In this document: positions 1-8,056 of the stretch, in pieces | How the letters are laid out: each line of letters begins with the position of its first letter | How positions within the stretch are numbered: the first letter of the stretch is position 1 | Origin: Cyanobium sp. Cruz CV13-4-11 | GTDB lineage: Bacteria > Cyanobacteriota > Cyanobacteriia > PCC-6307 > Cyanobiaceae | DNA: 36,735 bases | Direction: 5' to 3' | Assembly: GCF_024346055.1 (NCBI RefSeq) | Contig: NZ_JAGQCH010000027.1 | Span: 1 to 36,735, forward strand | Notes under the pieces: model-generated | The model's input: only the letters and a program-made list of their open reading frames with translations | Databases searched by the model: none | Told to the model about the DNA's origin: nothing | Translations under genes and position numbers: made by a program

Positions 1-29
1 GGCATGTGAAGCGTCTTGCCTGCAATTAG

Positions 30-254
30 TTGCTATCTGAAGTTCTAGTCGTCCCTCATACCAACGCTCATGCTGTAAGAGCTGCAGTACGACCTGGCGT
101 GACTTGGGAAATTTCAGCAAGCCCTACTTATATAGAGTCGGACTACAAGAGCTTCTTTGGAAAGGCGATTTTAACCGCAGGACCAAGGATTGTTGCCCGC
201 ACGGACGACCATGCTTGCCTTGAATTCGCCAAGGGCTTTTTAGACATCGACTGA
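30..254 (+). CDS. Possible small hypothetical ORF or gene remnant
   Basis: A 74-codon open frame beginning with TTG directly after an in-frame TAG at 27-29; the frame is also open upstream of that TAG to the window edge. It could therefore be the tail of a broken gene rather than an intact small gene. I recognise no domain, signal peptide or membrane segment. The base composition is clearly poorer in G+C than the ndh genes that follow, which fits a decayed or transferred segment, but it may be non-coding. Low confidence. Confidence 0.2.
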   Translation: MLSEVLVVPHTNAHAVRAAVRPGVTWEISASPTYIESDYKSFFGKAILTAGPRIVARTDDHACLEFAKGFLDID

Positions 255-538
255 CTCTTGTTCATGAAGTCGAAAATCTGAATGGCCTGCCTTTGCACTG
301 GTATAAGAGGACCCGACCAGCAGTCGGTAAATTATCATCTTTTCCTGGACTTGCTGATACTCGCATCAGCGGAAAATCTATTCATATGCCCCACAAAAAC
401 AGGCAGGATCTAAGGGTTTTGCAATCTTGCCAATGCCCTGAAGATGGATTCCGTTGCCAGCAGAAGACTTATTGGCTAACCAGAGACCACCAATAAACTC
501 GCCAGAGGTACCTATCCAGCCAGTGGACGATGATTCGA
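255..538. other. Gene-poor, lower-GC stretch downstream of ndhJ
   Basis: No convincing gene. Short open frames here have no recognisable content. Two small inverted repeats are visible, CCGAC/GTCGG near 314-328 and GCTGAT/ATCAGC at 353-358/365-370. Neither is followed by a T tract on either strand, so I do not call a terminator. The stretch lies 3' of ndhJ, whose transcript would run into it. Confidence 0.4.
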
Positions 539-1096
539 TCAATACGCATCCTGCATTTCATAAAAATCAGGCTGCACGTAATCCTTGCGTAGTGGGTACC
601 CCTTCCAGTCCTCAGGCATCAGCAGGCGCTTGGGATGGGGATGGCCCTCGTAGGAGATGCCGAACATGTCGAAGGTTTCGCGCTCCTGCCAGTCGGCACC
701 GCGGAACAGGCCGTAGAGGCTGGGGATCGACAGGGCACCATCACGGGAAAGGAACACCTTCAGGCGCACTTCTTCTGGGCGTACATCAGCTGGCAGGGGA
801 CCGTTGCCACCGGCCAGGGCCTCCAGCTGCTCCAGCATCGCGGCCATCTTCACCAGGTGATAGAAGCTCACCAGTCGGCAGCCCGGTCCCTCGTCGTAGC
901 CGCCCTGGCACTGGAGATAATCGAAGCCGGCCGCCTTCAGGGCCGTGGCCACCAGGGGCAAAGCGGCGGGCTCGACCCCCAGCATCTCCACGCCGTCATG
1001 GTCGGGGCCGAGGGCCACAGCATCAAAACCCTGGCCGCCCAGCCAGGTGCCCACCGGCCCAGCGGCAGGGGTCGTGATCGAGGACTCCTCAGGCAT
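539..1096 (-). CDS. ndhJ: NAD(P)H-quinone oxidoreductase subunit J
   Basis: 185 residues, the 30-kDa NuoC-like subunit of the peripheral arm of the cyanobacterial NDH-1 complex in the thylakoid membrane, which passes electrons from ferredoxin to plastoquinone in respiration and cyclic flow. The C-terminal family signature is clear: a [21 protein letters not shown] segment, then the GYPLRKDY motif. The usual length is about 170-190 residues, so the gene is complete. The ATG at 1096 overlaps the 3' end of ndhK by 8 bp, implying translational coupling. It is the last gene of the ndhC-ndhK-ndhJ operon, an order shared with chloroplast genomes. Identity is certain at the family level. Confidence 0.97.
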   Translation of the reverse strand: MPEESSITTPAAGPVGTWLGGQGFDAVALGPDHDGVEMLGVEPAALPLVATALKAAGFDYLQCQGGYDEGPGCRLVSFYHLVKMAAMLEQLEALAGGNGPLPADVRPEEVRLKVFLSRDGALSIPSLYGLFRGADWQERETFDMFGISYEGHPHPKRLLMPEDWKGYPLRKDYVQPDFYEMQDAY

Positions 1097-1832
1097 CGGT
1101 GGTAGAGGCAGGGGTTGTGGAAGGAACGGTTGCGGCCATCGGCAGGCCTGCAGCGGCGGCGAGGGCCGCCTGCTGGGTTTCGGCCCGCAGGTAGGCCCCG
1201 GTGACGATCGGATCGATCCGCTTCATCTGGTGGGGGATGGTGCAGTAGCGGTGGGTGGGGCGCAGATTGCCGCGCTCGGCGAAGGTTTCGTTGCCCACCT
1301 TTTTGCGCAGCTTGATCACCGCATCGAAGATCGCTTCAGGCCTTGGCGGACAGCCCGGCAGATAAAGATCGACGGGAATCAGCTTGTCGACGCCGCGCAC
1401 AGCCGTGGTGGAGTCGGCGGAGAACATGCCGCCGGTGATGGTGCAGGCCCCCACGGCGATCACGTACTTGGGCTCCGGCATCTGCTCGTAGAGCCGCACC
1501 AGCGCGGGTCCCATCTTCATCGTGACCGTGCCGGCCACGATCAGCAGATCGGCCTGGCGCGGGCTGGAGCGGGGCACCAGACCGAAGCGGTCGAAGTCGA
1601 AGCGGGAGCCGATCAGGGCCGCGAACTCGATGAAGCAGCAGGCCGTGCCGTACAGCAGCGGCCAGAGGCTGCTGAGCCGGGCCCAGTTGTGCAGGTCGTC
1701 GAGGCTGGTGAGAATGATGTTCTCGGACAGGTCGGCGGTGACGCCGGGGGCGCCCACGGGGCCGCAGCTCGCCTCGCGCAGATCGCGAAGCGCATCGACG
1801 GACAGGGAGCCTGCAGAGGGGGTGAGGGTCAT
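1089..1832 (-). CDS. ndhK: NAD(P)H-quinone oxidoreductase subunit K
   Basis: 247 residues, the NuoB/PSST-type subunit that carries the terminal N2 [4Fe-4S] cluster of NDH-1. The four expected cluster cysteines are visible: the adjacent pair in YGTACC (about C65/C66), one in VGACT (about C130) and one in PGCPPRPE (about C161). An N-terminal extension of about 35 residues precedes the conserved core, as is common in cyanobacteria. The ATG at 1832 lies 13 bp after the ndhC stop, and the 3' end overlaps ndhJ. It sits at the quinone-binding junction between the peripheral and membrane arms. Confidence 0.97.
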   Translation of the reverse strand: MTLTPSAGSLSVDALRDLREASCGPVGAPGVTADLSENIILTSLDDLHNWARLSSLWPLLYGTACCFIEFAALIGSRFDFDRFGLVPRSSPRQADLLIVAGTVTMKMGPALVRLYEQMPEPKYVIAVGACTITGGMFSADSTTAVRGVDKLIPVDLYLPGCPPRPEAIFDAVIKLRKKVGNETFAERGNLRPTHRYCTIPHQMKRIDPIVTGAYLRAETQQAALAAAAGLPMAATVPSTTPASTTDA

Positions 1833-1845
1833 GGTGGGGGGGTGA

Positions 1846-2208
1846 TCAGCTCCACTCGAGGGCGCCCTTGCGCCAGGCGTACGCCAGGGCCAGCACCAGG
1901 ATGGAGATGAAGATCAGGGCCTCGATGAAGGCCAGAAGACCCAGCCGGTGGAAGGCCACCGCCCAGGGATAGAGGAACACGGTCTCGACATCGAAGATGA
2001 CGAAGACCAGGGCGAACATGTAGTAGCGGATATTGAACTGGATCCAGGCACCGCCAATCGGCTCCATCCCCGACTCATAGGTGAGCTGGCGCTCCCCCGC
2101 TCGGCTCTTGGGGGCCAGCAGCTTGTTGGCCACCAGCGCCAGCACCGGGACCGCCGCCGAAATCAGCAGGAAGCCCAGAAAGGCGTCGTAGCCGGAGAGC
2201 ACGAACAT
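1846..2208 (-). CDS. ndhC: NAD(P)H-quinone oxidoreductase subunit 3
   Basis: 120 residues, the NuoA-like membrane subunit of NDH-1. Three transmembrane helices are visible (around 8-30, 62-84 and 90-110). The conserved loop with the motifs [14 protein letters not shown] and [12 protein letters not shown] lies between helices. I chose the ATG at 2208 ([13 protein letters not shown]...), which matches the usual N-terminus and the family's 120-residue length. The open frame continues eight codons upstream to an ATG at 2232. First gene of the ndhC-ndhK-ndhJ operon. It is transcribed away from rubA, so the promoters of both units must lie in 2209-2351. Confidence 0.95.
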   Translation of the reverse strand: MFVLSGYDAFLGFLLISAAVPVLALVANKLLAPKSRAGERQLTYESGMEPIGGAWIQFNIRYYMFALVFVIFDVETVFLYPWAVAFHRLGLLAFIEALIFISILVLALAYAWRKGALEWS

Positions 2209-2351
2209 CGGCAGACCCAACCTGGCACGCATTCTGCCACCTGCCTCCGGGGGCGGCGGTCGCCGCGACGACCGCTGGCGCAGTCCGTCCGGGGGGGCCG
2301 CGGGGACAGGGGGCCCCGTCGATAGAGTCGTTTGGTAAGGCCAGGCATGGG
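2209..2351. promoter_or_regulatory. Divergent intergenic region between ndhC and rubA
   Basis: The only non-coding space between the leftward ndhCKJ operon and the rightward rubA-ycf48-psbEFLJ block, so both must be initiated here or just inside the coding ends. It is very G/C rich, with runs of G and C around 2246-2310. I cannot point to a convincing -10/-35 pair. The call rests on gene orientation only. Confidence 0.4.
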
Positions 2352-2765
2352 ATGAGCACGGAACCGCCCACGGAGATGCCCATGGAGACTCCGACCGGGA
2401 CGCCCGTCGAGGCGCCGATCGAGGCCCCCGACGCCGTCGTCGTCGACGACCCCGCCAGCCACCGCTTCGAATGCCGCAGCTGCGGCTTCGTCTACGACCC
2501 GGGCGAAGGGGTCAAGAAGCTGGCCATACCCGCCGGCACCTCCTTCCTCGACTTGGATCCGGTGGGCTTCCGCTGCCCCGTCTGCCGCAGCCGGGTGGGC
2601 GCCTTCAAGGACATCGGCCCCCGCAACAAGCCCAGCGGCTTCGAGGAGAACCTCAACTTCGGCCTGGGGGTGAACCGCCTCACCCCCGGCCAGAAGAACG
2701 TGCTGATCTTCGGCGGTTTCGCCCTGGCGTTCGCCTTCTTCCTCTCCCTCTACTCCCTGCGTTGA
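2352..2765 (+). CDS. rubA: Membrane-anchored rubredoxin
   Basis: 137 residues. A low-complexity Pro/Thr/Glu-rich N-terminus (1-36) is followed by a rubredoxin fold with the iron ligands C41-x2-C44-G and C75-P-x-C78. A linker then leads to one C-terminal transmembrane helix (about 116-135), so the iron domain is tethered to the thylakoid. RubA of this build is known in oxygenic phototrophs to take part in photosystem assembly. Its position directly before ycf48 and psbEFLJ is the conserved cyanobacterial arrangement. The ATG at 2352 follows AAGG upstream; in-frame ATGs at residues 9 and 11 are alternatives. The stop codon overlaps the ycf48 start. Confidence 0.93.
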   Translation: MSTEPPTEMPMETPTGTPVEAPIEAPDAVVVDDPASHRFECRSCGFVYDPGEGVKKLAIPAGTSFLDLDPVGFRCPVCRSRVGAFKDIGPRNKPSGFEENLNFGLGVNRLTPGQKNVLIFGGFALAFAFFLSLYSLR

Positions 2766-3793
2766 TGCCAGTGCTGATGGCCTTCCTCCGCCCGCTGCGC
2801 CCCCTGCTCAGCCTGGCGCTGTCTCTGGTGCTCTCCTTCGGCCTCACGGGCTGCGTCACCACGGGCCTGCCCACGGCGGCCGCCAGCCCCTGGCAGTCGG
2901 TTCCCCTGGACACCCGCTCCAACCCCCTCGACGTGTCCTTCACCAGCGCCGACCACGGCTTCCTGGTCGGCAGCAACCGGTTGATCATGGAAACCGACGA
3001 TGGCGGCGCCAGCTGGCAGGAGCGGGCCCTCGATCTGCCCGAAGAGGAGAACTTCCGCCTGATCAGCATCGATTTCAGGGGCGATGAGGGCTGGATCGTG
3101 GGCCAGCCGGGCCTGCTGCTGCACAGCGACGATGCCGGCAAGAGCTGGAGCCGCCTGCTGCTCGACACCAAGCTCCCGGGTGAGCCCTATCTGGTCACGG
3201 CCCAGGGGCCGAGCAGCGCCGAGCTGGCTACCAACGTGGGTGCCGTGTACCGCACCGCCGATGCCGGCTCCAGCTGGCAGGCCCTGGTGGGTGACGCCGC
3301 CGGCGCCATCCGCGACCTGCGCCGCAGCCCCGAGGGCGACTACGTGAGTGTCAGCAGCCTCGGAAACTTCTTCGCCACCTGGGCACCCGGCCAGCCCGCC
3401 TGGCAGGTGCACCAGCGGGTCAGCAGCCAGCGGCTGCAGTCGATGGGCTTCCAGCCCGACGGGCATCTCTGGATGGTGGCCCGGGGAGCCCAGCTGCGCT
3501 TCGACGGTGACCCGAGCACCGCCGAAACCACCGAAAGCGGCGACTGGAGCAAGCCCGTGATCCCGATCACCAACGGCTATGGCTACCTCGACATGGCCTG
3601 GGATCCCCGCGGCGCCATCTGGACCGGCGGCGGCAACGGCACCCTGCTGGTGAGCAACGATGCCGGCGCCAGCTGGCAGCGGGATCCGGTGGGCAGCGAA
3701 CAGCCCACCAACTTCTCCCGGATCGTCTTTGCCCCCGGCGGCAACGGCTTCGTGCTGGGCGAGCGGGGGGTGCTGCTGCGCTGGGTGGGCTGA
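2765..3793 (+). CDS. ycf48: Photosystem II assembly factor Ycf48 (HCF136 homologue)
   Basis: 342 residues from the ATG at 2765, which overlaps the rubA stop as TGATG. The open frame extends further upstream inside rubA, but this start gives the expected signal peptide. Hydrophobic residues 11-28 end in a lipobox L-T-G-C with C30 as the lipidated residue, as known for cyanobacterial Ycf48. The rest is a beta-propeller built from repeated blades with D-x-G-x-x-W motifs (for example DDGGASWQ, DDAGKSWS, DAGSSWQ, DAGASWQ). The protein acts at the lumenal face early in PSII reaction-centre assembly, binding precursor D1. It lies 99 bp before psbE. Confidence 0.95.
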   Translation: MPVLMAFLRPLRPLLSLALSLVLSFGLTGCVTTGLPTAAASPWQSVPLDTRSNPLDVSFTSADHGFLVGSNRLIMETDDGGASWQERALDLPEEENFRLISIDFRGDEGWIVGQPGLLLHSDDAGKSWSRLLLDTKLPGEPYLVTAQGPSSAELATNVGAVYRTADAGSSWQALVGDAAGAIRDLRRSPEGDYVSVSSLGNFFATWAPGQPAWQVHQRVSSQRLQSMGFQPDGHLWMVARGAQLRFDGDPSTAETTESGDWSKPVIPITNGYGYLDMAWDPRGAIWTGGGNGTLLVSNDAGASWQRDPVGSEQPTNFSRIVFAPGGNGFVLGERGVLLRWVG

Positions 3794-3892
3794 GGACGGG
3801 GGGCAACTGCATCCCTCTGTAACCAACCCCCCGACCCGCTCCCGCCAGCCGCTGGCCGACCCCTAGGATCTTCTGGCTGAACGCTTGTTGCT

Positions 3893-4147
3893 ATGGCTGC
3901 CGGCTCCACAGGGGAACGCCCGTTCTTCGAGATCATCACAAGCATCCGCTACTGGGTCATCCATGCGGTGACCCTGCCGGCCATCTTTTTGGCGGGCTTC
4001 ATGTTCGTGTCCACCGGCCTGGCCTACGACGCCTTCGGCACGCCTCGACCGGATGCCTATTTCCAGGCCCAGGAAACCAAGGCTCCTGTTGTGAGCCAGC
4101 GTTACGAGGGCAAGAGCAGCCTTGATCTGCGCCTCCAGGAACCATGA
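3893..4147 (+). CDS. psbE: Cytochrome b559 subunit alpha
   Basis: 84 residues, complete. A single transmembrane helix (about 19-42) carries the heme ligand H24 in [11 protein letters not shown]. The C-terminal part is lumenal and matches the family ([14 protein letters not shown]). Together with PsbF it binds the b559 heme at the PSII reaction centre and is required for PSII assembly. The stop overlaps the psbF start by 4 bp (ATGA). A TAGGAT at 3864-3869 could be a -10 element for the psbEFLJ transcript, but no -35 is clear and the call is weak. There is no obvious ribosome-binding site. Confidence 0.98.
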   Translation: MAAGSTGERPFFEIITSIRYWVIHAVTLPAIFLAGFMFVSTGLAYDAFGTPRPDAYFQAQETKAPVVSQRYEGKSSLDLRLQEP

Positions 4148-4281
4148 CCCAGTCCACCGCCCCCACCACGCCGCGCAACTATCCGATCTTCACGGTGCGT
4201 TGGCTCTCCGTCCACGCCCTCGGCATCCCCACGGTTTTCTTCCTGGGTGCCCTGGCCGCCATGCAGTTCGTTCGTCGCTGA
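4144..4281 (+). CDS. psbF: Cytochrome b559 subunit beta
   Basis: 45 residues. One transmembrane helix (about 21-42) includes the heme ligand H24 in [12 protein letters not shown], and the C-terminus is FVRR. The ATG lies within the psbE end (ATGA overlap), so translation is probably coupled and makes the 1:1 alpha/beta ratio needed for the shared heme. Length and motif match the family. The stop is 7 bp before psbL. Confidence 0.97.
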   Translation: MTQSTAPTTPRNYPIFTVRWLSVHALGIPTVFFLGALAAMQFVRR

Positions 4282-4288
4282 GACATCC

Positions 4289-4408
4289 ATGCAGCGCAAT
4301 TCCAACCCCAACAACCTGCCGGTCGAACTGAACCGCACCAGTCTCTACCTGGGCCTGCTGTTCGTGTTCGTCATCGGCATCCTCTTCTCCAGCTACTTCT
4401 TCAACTGA
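4289..4408 (+). CDS. psbL: Photosystem II protein L
   Basis: 39 residues beginning [20 protein letters not shown], then one transmembrane helix and the typical SSYFFN end. The family is nearly invariant in length (37-39). PsbL sits at the PSII monomer interface near QA. It is too short for most gene callers but is clear from sequence and from its position between psbF and psbJ. Confidence 0.97.
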   Translation: MQRNSNPNNLPVELNRTSLYLGLLFVFVIGILFSSYFFN

Positions 4409-4410
4409 TC

Positions 4411-4416
4411 GGGAGG
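4411..4416 (+). promoter_or_regulatory. Ribosome-binding site of psbJ
   Basis: GGGAGG nine bases ahead of the psbJ ATG at 4426. This is the clearest Shine-Dalgarno match in the psb block; psbE, psbF and psbL lack a comparable one. Confidence 0.6.
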
Positions 4417-4425
4417 CACCCATCC

Positions 4426-4626
4426 ATGAGCGGCAAAAAATCCTCACTTCCTGACGGCCGTATTCCCGACCGCCTTCCCGATGGCCGCCCGGCCGTGGCC
4501 TGGAAAAGCCGTTGGACCGAAGGGGTGCTACCCCTCTGGCTGGTCGCCACCGCCGGCGGCATGGCCGTCATCTTCGTGGTCGGCCTGTTCTTCTACGGCT
4601 CCTACGTGGGCGTCGGTTCCGCCTGA
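4426..4626 (+). CDS. psbJ: Photosystem II protein J
   Basis: 66 residues. A hydrophilic N-terminal half (to about residue 30) is followed by one transmembrane helix (about 36-58) and the family ending [12 protein letters not shown]. Last gene of the psbEFLJ operon and followed 32 bp later by a hairpin terminator. PsbJ is a small PSII subunit that affects electron flow out of QA/QB and late assembly steps. Confidence 0.97.
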   Translation: MSGKKSSLPDGRIPDRLPDGRPAVAWKSRWTEGVLPLWLVATAGGMAVIFVVGLFFYGSYVGVGSA

Positions 4627-4658
4627 TTCAGCCCAGAGTCGAGAATCATCAGATTGTT

Positions 4659-4689
4659 GGACGCTCCAATGAACGGGAGCGTCCTTTTT
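4659..4689 (+). terminator. Intrinsic terminator of the rubA-ycf48-psbEFLJ transcript
   Basis: A perfect 9-bp stem GGACGCTCC (4659-4667) with GGAGCGTCC (4676-4684) around an 8-base loop, followed at once by TTTTT (4685-4689). It lies between psbJ (+) and the 3' end of hisS (-), as expected for termination of the psb operon. Confidence 0.9.
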
Positions 4690-4721
4690 CATGGCGCCGC
4701 TTTTTTTGCGCCGGAGTCCCC

Positions 4722-6044
4722 TCAGGCGTTGATCTGATCAATGCTCAGCGCCAGGAACTCCGTCTCGCTCAGGAGGCGATCGCCCTGCCCCACCTCCCCC
4801 TCAGCTGGCCGCCCCCCGCCGCCCGCCGCCAGGGACATCAGCCGCACGCTGCCATTGGCGGCCTCTTCATCCCCCAGCAGCAGTGCCCAGCGGGCCCCAC
4901 TGCGGCGGGCCCGCTTCAGCTGCTTGTCAAAGCCTGCGCCGGAGAGATCCACCTGAACGGCCAGCGGCTCCCCAGGCCGATGGCGACACTGGCGGGCCAG
5001 CCGCATGGCATAGGCCTCGCCCTCCACCCCCCGGCTCACCACGTAGAAGTCGAGCGCCGCGACTGGCCCCTGTTCTGCGCCCTCGTCGTGCAGTGTCTGG
5101 CTGAGCAACAGCACCAGTCGCTCCATCCCAAGGGCCCAACCGACGGCCGGCGTGGGTGGGCCGCCCAACTGCTCCACCAGGCCGTCATAGCGCCCACCGC
5201 CACAGACCGTGGCCTGGGCCCCCAGCTGGCTGCTGGTGATCTCGAAGGCGGTGTGGCCGTAGTAATCCAGGCCGCGCACCAGGCGGGGATTCAACGTGAA
5301 CGGGATGGCGAGGGCTTCGAGGCCCTGACGCACCCGCAGGAAGCGCTCGCGGCTCTCGCCATTGAGGGCGTCGGCCAGGGTGGGGGCCCCGGCCAGCAGG
5401 GCCTGGGTCTGGGGGTTCTTGGAATCCAGCACCCGCAGGGGGTTGGTCGTGATGCGCTGCTGGGAGTCGGGATCCAGATCCCCGCGATGGGCCTCCAGCC
5501 AGGCCACCAGATCGCTGCGATAGCGCAGGCGGTCGTCGGTACTACCCAGGGAGTTCACCTCCAGGGAAAGGCCCCCCACCCCCAGATCGGCCAGCAGATC
5601 CCAGGCGATGGCAATGGCCTCCACGTCGCTGCGGGGATCGACGTGACCAAGAAACTCCAGGCCGATCTGGTGAAACTGCCTCTGCCGGCCCGCCTGGGGC
5701 CTCTCATAGCGAAACATCGGGCCGCCATACCAGAGCCGCTGGGGCCCCTGGGCCACCAGGCCGTGCTGGATGGCGGCCCGCACCACCGAGGCGGTGCCCT
5801 CGGGCCGCAGGGTGCAGCTGCGCTCGCCCCGATCCTCGAAGCTGTACATCTCCTTGCCCACCACGTCAGTGGCCTCGCCGATGCCCCGGGCGAACAGCTC
5901 GGTCACCTCCAGCAGGGGCGTGCGGATCTCCTCGACAGCGGCCCGACGGAAATGGTCCCGGGCGGTGGCTTCGATCCGCTGCCAGAAGGGGGTCTGACCG
6001 GGCAGCAGGTCGACCATGCCCCGCAGGCTCTGGAGCGGTTTCAA
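4722..6044 (-). CDS. hisS: Histidine--tRNA ligase
   Basis: 440 residues, class II aminoacyl-tRNA synthetase charging tRNA-His in the cytoplasm. Visible motifs in order: N-terminal [33 protein letters not shown] and [12 protein letters not shown]; motif 2 region [21 protein letters not shown]; histidine-binding [15 protein letters not shown]; and motif 3 [13 protein letters not shown]. The C-terminal anticodon-binding domain follows (about 340-430). Length is normal for bacterial HisS. It is convergent with psbJ, and its upstream neighbour on the same strand is the UDP-sugar operon, 45 bp away, so it may also receive read-through from that operon. Confidence 0.97.
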   Translation of the reverse strand: MKPLQSLRGMVDLLPGQTPFWQRIEATARDHFRRAAVEEIRTPLLEVTELFARGIGEATDVVGKEMYSFEDRGERSCTLRPEGTASVVRAAIQHGLVAQGPQRLWYGGPMFRYERPQAGRQRQFHQIGLEFLGHVDPRSDVEAIAIAWDLLADLGVGGLSLEVNSLGSTDDRLRYRSDLVAWLEAHRGDLDPDSQQRITTNPLRVLDSKNPQTQALLAGAPTLADALNGESRERFLRVRQGLEALAIPFTLNPRLVRGLDYYGHTAFEITSSQLGAQATVCGGGRYDGLVEQLGGPPTPAVGWALGMERLVLLLSQTLHDEGAEQGPVAALDFYVVSRGVEGEAYAMRLARQCRHRPGEPLAVQVDLSGAGFDKQLKRARRSGARWALLLGDEEAANGSVRLMSLAAGGGGRPAEGEVGQGDRLLSETEFLALSIDQINA

Positions 6045-6089
6045 GACGGTGCGGATCGGCAGCGATCCATTGTGCCCGAAGGGGTCGGC

Positions 6090-7118
6090 TCAGACGCCAT
6101 GGAAGGCGCGGTACCAGGCGGCGAAGTGCCCGATCCCGGTCTCAATCGCCGTGGAGGGACGGAACCCCACCCAGGCCTCCAGGGCGGTGGTGTCGGCAGC
6201 GGTGGCGGGCACATCACCGGGCTGCATCGGCTGCAGATCGCGGATCGCTTCGCGGCCCAGGGCCTGCTCCAGCACTTCAATGAAGCGCAGCAGCGGGATC
6301 GGCTGGCTGTTGCCGATGTTGAAGATCCGGTGGGGCGCGGCGGCCGTGGCCGGATCGGGATGCAGCGGATCGAAGCACGGATCCGCCGTGGCGGGCTTGT
6401 CGAGGCAGCGGATCACCCCTTCGACGATGTCGTCGATGTAAGTGAAATCCCGCTCCATGCGGCCGTGGTTGAACACCCTGATCGGTTCACCGGCCAGGAT
6501 CGCCTTGGCGAACAGCATCGGTGCCATGTCGGGCCGCCCCCAGGGGCCGTAGACGGTGAAGAAGCGCAGCCCGGTGGCCGGCAGACCATAGAGATGGCTG
6601 TAGGTGTGGGCCATCAGTTCATTGGCCTTCTTGGTGGCCGCATACAGGCTCACCGGATGGTTCACCGGGTCCTGCTCGCGGAAGGGCATGTGGCGGTTGC
6701 CCCCGTAGATCGAGCTGCTCGAGGCATACACCAGGTGCTCAACGCCAGCGTGGCGACAGCCTTCGAGAACCGTGCCGAACCCCACCAGATTGCTCTGGAT
6801 AGAAAGCGCCGGGTTGTCGATCGAGTGGCGCACCCCGGCCTGGGCGGCCAGATGCAGCACCCGGCAGGGACGCTCGGCGGCGAACAGGGCCGCCACCGCT
6901 TCGGCGTCCACCAGATCGAGGCGATGGAGATCGAAAGCCCCGACCGGAGCCAGGGCCTCCAGCCGCTCCAGCCGGGCCCGTTTCAGGGCCGGGTCGTAGT
7001 ACGCGTTGAGATTGTCGAGCCCCACCACCCGCTCGCCCCGGGCCAGCAACCGCTCGGCGGCCGCCGCGCCGATGAAGCCGGCGACCCCGGTGACCAGAAT
7101 CGGCCCCTTCGCCGTCAA
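6090..7118 (-). CDS. UDP-glucuronate 4-epimerase (short-chain dehydrogenase fold)
   Basis: 342 residues, extended SDR. The NAD-binding GxxGxxG is seen as TGVAGFIG (10-17), and the catalytic Y159-x3-K163 is in [22 protein letters not shown]. The segment after it, [23 protein letters not shown], is characteristic of UDP-glucuronate epimerases (CapI/LpsL/GAE type), which make UDP-galacturonate. The start overlaps the stop of the decarboxylase gene upstream (ATGA, 7115-7118). The preceding genes make UDP-GlcA, which supports the substrate. A related UDP-hexose epimerase activity cannot be excluded from sequence alone. Confidence 0.85.
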   Translation of the reverse strand: MTAKGPILVTGVAGFIGAAAAERLLARGERVVGLDNLNAYYDPALKRARLERLEALAPVGAFDLHRLDLVDAEAVAALFAAERPCRVLHLAAQAGVRHSIDNPALSIQSNLVGFGTVLEGCRHAGVEHLVYASSSSIYGGNRHMPFREQDPVNHPVSLYAATKKANELMAHTYSHLYGLPATGLRFFTVYGPWGRPDMAPMLFAKAILAGEPIRVFNHGRMERDFTYIDDIVEGVIRCLDKPATADPCFDPLHPDPATAAAPHRIFNIGNSQPIPLLRFIEVLEQALGREAIRDLQPMQPGDVPATAADTTALEAWVGFRPSTAIETGIGHFAAWYRAFHGV

Positions 7119-8056
7119 CGGCCCGCCCGCAGGCGTTCCCGGAAGTAGGCGATGGTGGACTCCAGCCCCTCGTGCAGGCTCACCTTCGGCTCCCAGTCCA
7201 GCAGCTCGCGGGCCAGGTCGATCACGGGTTGGCGCTGCAGGGGATCGTCCTGGGGCAGGGGCTGGGTGGTGAGCTCCAGGCCGGGCTGGATGCGCTCCCG
7301 GACCCGTTCGGCCAGCTGGCGGATGGTGAATTCACCGGGGTTGCCGATGTTGATCGGGCCGGTGTGGTCGCCATTCATCAGCCGGATCATGCCCTCGATG
7401 AGGTCATCGACGTAGCAGAAGGAGCGGGTCTGGCTGCCGTCGCCATAGAGGGTGAGGGACTGACCCTGCAGGGCCTGAACGATGAAGTTGCTCACCACCC
7501 GGCCGTCGTCGGGGAGCATGCGGGGCCCGTAGGTGTTGAAGATCCGCATCACACGGATCTCGGTGCCGTGCATGCGCTGGTAGTCGAAGCAGAGCGTCTC
7601 GGCGATGCGCTTGCCTTCGTCGTAGCAGGAGCGGATGCCGATGGTGTTGACGCAGCCCCGGTAGCTCTCGGGCTGGGGATGGACCTCCGGATCCCCATAG
7701 ACCTCACTGGTGCTGGCCAGCAGCAACCGGGCGCCGACGCGACGCGCCAGGCCGAGCATGTTGTAGGTGCCGAGGAAGCTGGTCTTGGCGGTCTTGATCG
7801 GATTGGACTGGTAGTGAACCGGAGAGGCCGGGCAGGCGAGATGCCAGATGCGATCGATCTCCAGGCGGATCGGCTCGGTGACGTCGTGGCGGATCAACTC
7901 GAAGTTGGCGTGACCCAGCCAGTGGCGAATGTTGTCCTTGCGGCCGGAGTAGAAGTTGTCGAGGCAGATCACCTCCTCCCCAGCCTCCATCAGTCGGTCG
8001 ACCAGATGGGAGCCAAGGAAACCGGCCCCGCCCGTGATCAGATTGCGCCGCGTCAC
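7115..8056 (-). CDS. UDP-glucuronate decarboxylase (UDP-xylose synthase type)
   Basis: 313 residues, extended SDR. NAD-binding GGAGFLGSH is at 9-17. The catalytic triad region has STSEVYGDP (about 115-123) and Y145-x3-K149 in SCYDEGKR. The segments [12 protein letters not shown] and [10 protein letters not shown] are signatures of UDP-xylose synthase. The reaction is UDP-GlcA to UDP-xylose plus CO2, using bound NAD+. Its ATG directly abuts the stop of the UDP-glucose dehydrogenase gene and its stop overlaps the 4-epimerase start, so this is one operon. Both downstream enzymes compete for the UDP-GlcA made by the first gene. Confidence 0.92.
   Translation of the reverse strand: MTRRNLITGGAGFLGSHLVDRLMEAGEEVICLDNFYSGRKDNIRHWLGHANFELIRHDVTEPIRLEIDRIWHLACPASPVHYQSNPIKTAKTSFLGTYNMLGLARRVGARLLLASTSEVYGDPEVHPQPESYRGCVNTIGIRSCYDEGKRIAETLCFDYQRMHGTEIRVMRIFNTYGPRMLPDDGRVVSNFIVQALQGQSLTLYGDGSQTRSFCYVDDLIEGMIRLMNGDHTGPINIGNPGEFTIRQLAERVRERIQPGLELTTQPLPQDDPLQRQPVIDLARELLDWEPKVSLHEGLESTIAYFRERLRAGR

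Noticed and set aside
314..370. Two small hairpins 3' of ndhJ
   Set aside because: Short stems with no T tract on either strand; not convincing terminators.
4685..4710. A second inverted repeat GGCGC/GCGCC around a T-run just after the psb terminator, as a terminator for hisS
   Set aside because: Read on the minus strand the stem is not followed by a T tract; only the psb-side terminator is supported.
4512..7148. Very long plus-strand open frames opposite hisS and the UDP-sugar genes (also 7172-9568 and 17435-19777)
   Set aside because: Products rich in Gln, His and Gly with no motifs; they mirror well-recognised minus-strand genes in a high-GC genome.
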